Under the pieces are notes generated by a model. It made no database searches. It saw only the letters and a program-made list of their open reading frames with translations, and was not told the DNA's origin. Positions 6,215 to 10,950 of a DNA stretch of 10,950 nucleotides are shown here, piece after piece. This DNA is from Bacteroidales bacterium UBA1256 (GTDB lineage Bacteria > Bacteroidota > Bacteroidia > Bacteroidales > Paludibacteraceae): positions 12,501-23,450 of the forward strand of contig DBVU01000102.1 of assembly GCA_002308195.1 (NCBI GenBank). Reading direction: 5' to 3'. Made by a program: the position numbers and the translations under genes. Position 1 is the first letter of the stretch; each line of letters begins with the position of its first letter.

Positions 6215-7555
6215 ATGAAAAAGACTCTTCTGTTAATGATGGCAGCCATGATGCTAGTTGGCTGCGCACAAAAAGAAATGCGTCACCCACGTTGGGCTTA
6301 CGACGCTACTATCTATGAACTGAACACCCGTCAACTGACCGAGGAAGGCACATTCAAGGCCGCAGAAGCCCTGCTGCCAGAATTGCGCGAGAACGGCATT
6401 GACATCATCTGGGTGATGCCATGTCAGCCGATTGGCCAGATTACCCGCAAAGGAACACTGGGTAGCTACTACTCGATTATCGACTACTGTCAGATAAACC
6501 CCGAATTTGGCACACGCGAGGATTTCGAGCATTTCTTGAGCGAAGCGCATCGTCTGGGATTTAAGGTGATACTGGACTGGGTAGCTAACCACACAGCCCC
6601 AGATAGTGAATGGACGAAAAACGAAGGTTGGCACTATCGCGATAGTTTAGGCAACCTGATGGTACAATACGACTGGACCGATATCAGTAAACTGAACTAC
6701 GACAATCAGGATATGCGTGCAGAGATGTTAAAAGCCATGCACTGGTGGATGGACAGTATCGGTATAGATGGTTTCCGCTGCGATGTGGCAGGCGAAGTAC
6801 CGACCGATTTCTGGAACTGGGCCATGGGCGACCTGCGTCTCACGCATCCGGATATGTTCACGTTGGCCGAGGACGAGGATAAAGCACAAGAACTGACCGA
6901 GAGCGCATTCGACATGTACTACGGTTGGACGCTACACCACATCATGAACGATGTAGCACAAGGCAAAAAGGGCGTGGAAGACCTATGGGCTTATTTCGCC
7001 AAAGCAGACAGCACTATTCGTCCGGAGGCTATCCGTATGAACTTCATCAGCAATCACGATGAGAACAGTTGGAATGGTACAGAGCAAGAACGCATGGGCG
7101 ATGCCGTCAATCTGTTTGCAGCCTTCTGCTACGTTGTACCCGGTATGCCGATGATCTACACCGGTCAACTAAGCGGCAACCATCATCGTCTAGAGTTCTT
7201 TGAGAAAGACCTGATAGACCGCGATGAGACTTATGCGCAAGCAGATCTGTATAAACAACTTAACAGCCTGCGCGAGAAGAACAAAGCGATCTTTAGCCCC
7301 GAAGTAGGTGCGCCTATGGTCCGTATCCCTGCCGACAACGAGCATATATTCGCTTGTGCACGTCAGAAAGAAGGGCGTTGGTACACCAACACGTTGCTAG
7401 CCGTGATGAATATGAGCAACGAGGAACAAACGGTTACACTCGACCTAACCGGATATGAAGGTAAATACACCTGTATTTGTGGCAAGGAGAAAGAATTGGC
7501 AGCTAGCCAAACATTCACCTTGAAACCATGGGAATACAAGATACTAACCAAATAA
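6215..7555 (+). CDS. GH13 alpha-amylase family lipoprotein, compact form
   Basis: The product has 446 residues with a classic lipoprotein signal (lipobox LVGC, C17). Unlike the upstream enzyme it has no N-terminal accessory domain: the barrel starts at about residue 28 (YDATIYELNTRQ). The four conserved GH13 regions are present: DWVANH (121-126), DGFRCDVA with nucleophile D190, TLAED with acid E219, and ISNHDE with D282. A C-terminal beta domain covers about 365-446 and ends in KPWEYKIL, typical of alpha-amylase C domains. The two lipoproteins share only the GH13 motifs, so they probably differ in specificity, for example endo-cutting versus trimming of maltooligosaccharides. No SusC/SusD-like transporter genes are next to them. 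The gene ends 21 bases before a terminator hairpin. Confidence 0.92.
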   Translation: MKKTLLLMMAAMMLVGCAQKEMRHPRWAYDATIYELNTRQLTEEGTFKAAEALLPELRENGIDIIWVMPCQPIGQITRKGTLGSYYSIIDYCQINPEFGTREDFEHFLSEAHRLGFKVILDWVANHTAPDSEWTKNEGWHYRDSLGNLMVQYDWTDISKLNYDNQDMRAEMLKAMHWWMDSIGIDGFRCDVAGEVPTDFWNWAMGDLRLTHPDMFTLAEDEDKAQELTESAFDMYYGWTLHHIMNDVAQGKKGVEDLWAYFAKADSTIRPEAIRMNFISNHDENSWNGTEQERMGDAVNLFAAFCYVVPGMPMIYTGQLSGNHHRLEFFEKDLIDRDETYAQADLYKQLNSLREKNKAIFSPEVGAPMVRIPADNEHIFACARQKEGRWYTNTLLAVMNMSNEEQTVTLDLTGYEGKYTCICGKEKELAASQTFTLKPWEYKILTK

Positions 7556-7576
7556 GAAGGTAATCTACCAAAAGAA

Positions 7577-7607
7577 AATCCCCCGCAGCAATGCGAGGGA
7601 TTTTTTT
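7577..7607. terminator. Bidirectional terminator between the amylase and fabG operons
   Basis: An 11-bp stem (7577-7587 with 7592-7602, one mismatch) and a GCAA loop are followed by T at 7601-7607. It is preceded by A at 7575-7578, which gives a shorter U run on the other strand. In the minus-strand RNA the mismatch becomes a U-G pair. It sits between convergent genes and should stop both transcripts. Confidence 0.85.
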
Positions 7608-7610
7608 GTT

Positions 7611-8351
7611 TTAGGCCATAGCTCCGTTAACTTGAATCACCTGACCTGAGACATACGAACTGAGGTCGCTAGCCAAGAAGAGAGCCACCTTGGCCACCTC
7701 TTCCGGATCGCCTCCACGACGCATAGGAATCAGTTGGACAAACTGGTTAAGCGTTTCTTCGCTGAGCGCCTTAGTCATATCTGTCAAGATAAATCCAGGG
7801 GCGATGGCATTAGCGCGGATACCACGACTGCCAAGTTCCTTAGCTACCGATTTGGTCAAAGCGATGATTCCCGCCTTACTGGCCGCATAATTGGCCTGTC
7901 CCGCATTGCCGTTGATACCCACTACCGAACTCAGCGAGATAATAGATCCGCTACGTTGGCGCATCATGACAGGTGTCACAGCATGCGTGAAATTGAAGGC
8001 AGATTTCAGGTTAACCTGAATCACCAGATCCCACATCTGTTCGGTCATACGCATCAGGAGCGTGTCGCGTGTGATGCCTGCGTTATTGACCAGAATATCG
8101 AGTTGGCCAAAATCTTTCACCACCGATTCCACAACCTGATGCGCTGCCTCAAAATCAGCTGCATTGCTAGCATAGAACTGCACCTTAACCCCAAACGCTG
8201 CTATCTCGTCGCGCGTTGCTTTGGCTTGGTCGTTGAGTTCCAAATCGGTAAAAGCAATATTGCAACCTTCTGCGGCATACGTCAACGCAATCTGCTTGCC
8301 TATACCGCGCGCTGCTCCTGTGATAAGCGCTGTTTTTCCTTGTAGTAACAT
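7611..8351 (-). CDS. fabG: 3-oxoacyl-[acyl-carrier-protein] reductase
   Basis: This short-chain dehydrogenase has 246 residues, the normal FabG length. It reduces 3-oxoacyl-ACP to 3-hydroxyacyl-ACP with NADPH in fatty-acid elongation and is expected to be a cytoplasmic tetramer. The cofactor loop is TGAARGIG (11-18), with NNAGI at 89-93. The catalytic set is N114, S142, Y155 and K159 (YAASK). PMRRGGDPEEVA and the end GQVIQVNGAMA are typical FabG signatures. Other SDR enzymes share the fold, but the overall pattern fits FabG well. It is the last gene of the TPR-lptC-fabG run, 11 bases after lptC, and ends just before a terminator. I see no other fatty-acid gene here, so it may be the housekeeping copy or a paralogue. 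Confidence 0.9.
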   Translation of the reverse strand: MLLQGKTALITGAARGIGKQIALTYAAEGCNIAFTDLELNDQAKATRDEIAAFGVKVQFYASNAADFEAAHQVVESVVKDFGQLDILVNNAGITRDTLLMRMTEQMWDLVIQVNLKSAFNFTHAVTPVMMRQRSGSIISLSSVVGINGNAGQANYAASKAGIIALTKSVAKELGSRGIRANAIAPGFILTDMTKALSEETLNQFVQLIPMRRGGDPEEVAKVALFLASDLSSYVSGQVIQVNGAMA

Positions 8352-8362
8352 TTCTTTATTTA

Positions 8363-8935
8363 TTATTCGTCTCGGATCGGGAATACACCTGTCGGATTGA
8401 GAATGGTGTACTTGCTCATCTCCTCATTCGATTCGAACCCTACTCCTTCAATAATACTGGTTTCTCGCGTAATATGGATAGCCGAATCAGACCACACGCG
8501 ATGTTCGGTTTGATTCCATATCAGTTCAGGCGTATCAAACTGCTCGCCTTTCAGATTGAGCGCATGCACGTTACCGCGCAAAATCCATATCTGCATCGTC
8601 TCGTTGTAGTAAGCATAATCGGCCTGCAACGAAGCCTGTACGTTCAGGTTCTGGTCGAACTGCTCCAGATAGATTCCCTTTGGGAACTCCTGGAATGGCG
8701 GTTCTGTCTTATCGTAGATAAGCCATTCTGCCGCCTCGATACGATAGCGCGTGATACCAGAATCGGAAATCAACGTACTGACCGTATCCGTAGCCAAAAC
8801 AGGCATTAGTTGCCTTTCAACGGAATAAGGAGACTGTTCTGCCTCTTCCTTATGACAAGCAGAAAAAGCCAAAGCGAGCAACACGAGGCCACTCGCTATG
8901 ACAAAGGATTTACTATGTAAAGTGTGCGTATACAA
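8363..8935 (-). CDS. lptC: LPS export periplasmic protein LptC
   Basis: The product has 190 residues and matches the LptC family, the bitopic or lipid-anchored partner that takes lipopolysaccharide from the LptBFG transporter toward LptA. The N-terminus has a hydrophobic segment (about 11-27) ending FSAC, a weak lipobox, so it may be a lipoprotein (C27) rather than a transmembrane protein. The core has repeated beta-strand patterns of the LptA/LptC jellyroll: ADYAYYNE (105-112), the ILRGNVHALNLKG strand pair (118-130) and a TPELIWNQ stretch (135-142). It ends with GVGFESNEEMSKY (164-176). No ATG is available: the best start is TTG at 8935, only three bases after the stop of the TPR gene, which points to translational coupling. 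It is followed closely by fabG. Confidence 0.87.
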   Translation of the reverse strand: MYTHTLHSKSFVIASGLVLLALAFSACHKEEAEQSPYSVERQLMPVLATDTVSTLISDSGITRYRIEAAEWLIYDKTEPPFQEFPKGIYLEQFDQNLNVQASLQADYAYYNETMQIWILRGNVHALNLKGEQFDTPELIWNQTEHRVWSDSAIHITRETSIIEGVGFESNEEMSKYTILNPTGVFPIRDE

Positions 8936-8938
8936 GAT

Positions 8939-10354
8939 TTAACGAATTGTGGTTGTCTCGCCAATCCATCCGCCTACGTAGAAGGTCGAACCTGCGAACT
9001 CACCCGGTAAGTCGAAACGCTCCTCTTTGGTCGGATAGTAACGACTGTAGGAAGATATATATTCGTTAGCCGTGCTCTCTACAGACGGATCTACTTGTTT
9101 TGCCTTGACGAACTTATCAACAGCTACCCAATATACAGTCTTGTTCAGAATTGCACCCTTTGCATCGTTTGCGTATGGACGGCTAGCCGCATAAGCCATA
9201 CCAATGATGATGTAGCAACGTCCTTGACCCTTGCTGATACCAAGGTCTTGCAGCGTAGCGATGGAAGCCAACGCGTATTGGCGAGCGGCAGGGTAACGCT
9301 TCAGGTTAGCGAAGCAATATACAGCCGCATTGTACTGATAATCAGCCACATCCTCCATCTCATTCTCAATCTGAGCCAAGTTGATAGCCTGATCATAGTA
9401 GCGGATAGCACCTTCGTAATCACCCTTCTTGGCGCTCATCGAAGCACAGCCTGCAGCAGACTCCTGAGTAGGTTGCAGCTTATGCGCAGCCTCGCAAGCA
9501 GCGAAGTAAACATCGCTCTCGGTACAACGAACACGACGATAGAGTTTAGCTATCTTCTGCAGCATATCCAGGTTGCCGAGGTTGTCGTTAACCACTTGAG
9601 CGTAGATCTCGTCCAATTTCGAGCACTCAGCAGCACCAGAGATTGCGAAGATGTTGTCTACATAATCTTTCTGCTTGCCGGCCGATTCAGCATTCTTGTT
9701 GTTTGGATCGGCTGATTGAGCAGCCAGAAGCGAACTAGCCAACTCATAATCGGCGATGAACTGCTCTGCACGTCCGTTAGGATCCTTCTTGTAGAGGGCA
9801 TACGAAACGTCCACCAGTTTTACCAACACTTGTTGCTTGCTCTGTGCACCAAAACCGGAAACCGATTTCTGCAGACATTCGCGTGCTTCTTCCAACTTCT
9901 CTTCGCCAAAGAAGGTCAGATAAGCCAGACCCTTTTCGCCCAAGATATAATCAGTAGGATACTTAGGATCGTTGCCGAAGTAGCGGATACGCTTGTCTTG
10001 CATCTCAATGGCCAGATTTGCCAGACGCTCTTTCTCCTTCTCGTCGCTAGCAGCCTTGTAGAGTGCCTCTACAATCTTAACACCATCGGTATAGATGGCC
10101 TTGTTAGCGTTCGGACAGGTAGAATAAACTTCCCACCAAGGCTCGTAAGCATCTGCATACTGTTTGTTCTTCACCGACTCGTGGAAGAGCGACACATTGA
10201 TCACACATTCCTCGGTGATAACCGGTTCTGCCTCAGGTTCTTGAACTGTTTTCTTTGCCTCAGGCTCGGCGTCTACTTTCTTTGGTTTCTTAGCGCATGC
10301 CAGTGCCGGAACGGCAGCTGCGAGTGCCAATACAACTAGAGTTCTAAATTTCAT
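8939..10354 (-). CDS. Exported TPR-repeat protein of the Bacteroidales lptC cluster
   Basis: The product has 471 residues with a signal peptide (MKFRTLVVLALAAAVPALA). Cleavage after ALA fits signal peptidase I; C20 follows directly, but the lipobox is poor. A lysine-, glutamate- and proline-rich linker (about 21-46) precedes a helical body. Tetratricopeptide-like pairs are clearest at about 295-370 (KKGDYEGAIRYYDQAINLA, then the LKRYPAARQYALASI helix) and about 375-430. The cysteine content is high for an exported protein (for example C20, C50, C80, C160, C244, C277, C287). No enzyme motif is seen; a scaffold role in the envelope is likely. Genes of this kind sit beside an outer-membrane barrel gene and lptC in Bacteroidales, which suggests, without proof, a part in outer-membrane assembly. 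Confidence 0.85.
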   Translation of the reverse strand: MKFRTLVVLALAAAVPALACAKKPKKVDAEPEAKKTVQEPEAEPVITEECVINVSLFHESVKNKQYADAYEPWWEVYSTCPNANKAIYTDGVKIVEALYKAASDEKEKERLANLAIEMQDKRIRYFGNDPKYPTDYILGEKGLAYLTFFGEEKLEEARECLQKSVSGFGAQSKQQVLVKLVDVSYALYKKDPNGRAEQFIADYELASSLLAAQSADPNNKNAESAGKQKDYVDNIFAISGAAECSKLDEIYAQVVNDNLGNLDMLQKIAKLYRRVRCTESDVYFAACEAAHKLQPTQESAAGCASMSAKKGDYEGAIRYYDQAINLAQIENEMEDVADYQYNAAVYCFANLKRYPAARQYALASIATLQDLGISKGQGRCYIIIGMAYAASRPYANDAKGAILNKTVYWVAVDKFVKAKQVDPSVESTANEYISSYSRYYPTKEERFDLPGEFAGSTFYVGGWIGETTTIR

Positions 10355-10389
10355 AATAGTATAATTTTTAAGTGATTAATATTCGTTGT

Positions 10390-10419
10390 CAAATTAGGTA
10401 TTTCAATAACCGTGCCAAA
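10390..10419 (-). promoter_or_regulatory. Candidate promoter for the TPR-lptC-fabG operon
   Basis: On the minus strand TAATTTG (10390-10396) is one base short of the Bacteroides -7 element TAnnTTTG. It is preceded after 19 bases by TTTG (10416-10419). Transcription would start near 10383, about 30 bases before the TPR gene ATG. The -33 element lies just beyond the stop codon of the outer-membrane protein gene. Read-through from that gene also remains possible, as no terminator is visible in the 68-base gap. Confidence 0.45.
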
Positions 10420-10422
10420 GTG

Positions 10423-10950
10423 TTACAGTTTGCGTTTGAAGAACCAGTTCTCGCCTATCGAAGCACCGATGGTCAAACGTAGCGAATTGTCCTCCAGACC
10501 GGTCACAGAGCCACGGTGAGTGTACTCAACCGTCGTATTGATGACCGTTCCTATGGTATAGAGCGGGAAGCCGAAACCGATAGATGCGGTTATCTTTTTT
10601 GCACCGATGGATGCCAGGTATTCATCTTGCACACTCAGGCCCGCACGCCAAATCATACGCTCCACATATTTGCGTCCTTGCGCATTATGACGATACTCTG
10701 CACCGAAGGCATAACGATTGCGATCTTGTAAGCCGCTCCAACTACCCGGAAAACCATTATACAACGCAGAAGCCATACATTGACGCTCAAAATCAAAGCC
10801 GAGAGTCAAACGGTTTGCCCAAGTATAACTAGCACCTACGCCATAAACCATCGGTAGTTGCCAACCATCTCGATAGATAGGAATCGAATCCTCTGTCTGC
10901 GTCTCTATAATAATGAGGTCGCTATTCAGTTTCATCTTCTGCTCGAAGAT
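10423..10950 (-). CDS. Outer-membrane beta-barrel protein, C-terminal part (runs off right edge)
   Basis: The frame is open to the window edge and gives at least the last 175 residues; the start is not in the window. Alternating hydrophobic and polar strands with many Tyr, Trp, Arg and Gly fit an outer-membrane beta-barrel. Examples are YGVGASYTWANRLTLGFDFE, the strand around FGAEYRHN, and LRLTIGASIGENWFFKRKL at the end. The final aromatic-rich strand is what the BAM complex recognises. The position before the TPR protein and LptC matches the Bacteroidales cluster in which this gene is often annotated as an OMPP1/FadL-like or uncharacterised membrane protein. A transport role for hydrophobic compounds is possible but not shown. 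An internal ATG at 10935 is not taken as the start, because the coding pattern continues upstream. Confidence 0.8.
   Translation of the reverse strand: MFEQKMKLNSDLIIIETQTEDSIPIYRDGWQLPMVYGVGASYTWANRLTLGFDFERQCMASALYNGFPGSWSGLQDRNRYAFGAEYRHNAQGRKYVERMIWRAGLSVQDEYLASIGAKKITASIGFGFPLYTIGTVINTTVEYTHRGSVTGLEDNSLRLTIGASIGENWFFKRKL

Noticed and set aside
7734..8345. Long plus-strand open frame opposite fabG (203 codons), and similar ones opposite the TPR gene at 9095-10339.
   Set aside because: They lie entirely antisense to well-supported genes, have low-complexity cysteine- and leucine-rich translations and no recognisable domains.
1..10950. A hidden mobile element, defence island or biosynthetic cluster.
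   Set aside because: All larger frames are accounted for by recognisable housekeeping, envelope or glycan genes; no transposase, integrase, nuclease, toxin or NRPS-type gene is present.

Overview
The window looks like ordinary chromosome from a member of the Bacteroidota, most likely order Bacteroidales. Three things point there: lipoprotein-rich envelope genes; a cluster of barrel outer-membrane protein, TPR protein and LptC in the Bacteroidales order; and promoter-like sites of the Bacteroides type (TTTG, about 20 bases, TAnnTTTG) with no clear Shine-Dalgarno sites. Genus cannot be read from the sequence. I see no phage, transposase, toxin-antitoxin, CRISPR or defence gene, and no convincing new multi-gene system. 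The unusual material is mostly non-coding structure at the left end and in the divergent promoter region, plus an odd double-module FGE-like protein.

Layout. Positions 1-23 are the 3' end of a tRNA, probably tRNA-His, with its terminator at 29-55. Positions 50-176 form a long imperfect palindrome. Positions 231-306 hold two copies of a 38-base repeat unit, and a 13-base copy of the tRNA 3' end lies at 253-265. Three minus-strand genes follow: an exported FGE/SUMF1-fold protein (300-1598), a Rossmann/DUF2520 protein (1682-2404) and an M20 dipeptidase (2411-3874). The last two form an operon that ends at a hairpin terminator at 1659-1692, so the SUMF1-fold gene probably has its own promoter.

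A divergent intergenic region (3875-4136) with candidate promoters on both strands, an inverted repeat and direct repeats separates the peptidase operon from a plus-strand pair of GH13 lipoproteins (4137-6194 and 6215-7555). These are probably envelope-anchored alpha-glucan hydrolases that work in sequence on starch or glycogen fragments. A bidirectional terminator (7577-7607) separates them from the convergent envelope operon.

That minus-strand cluster runs from a C-terminal fragment of an outer-membrane barrel protein (from beyond the right edge to 10423) through an exported TPR protein (8939-10354) and lptC (8363-8935) to fabG (7611-8351). TPR, lptC and fabG are packed within 3 to 11 bases of each other and look co-transcribed. 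This links lipopolysaccharide transport to the reductive step of fatty-acid elongation.
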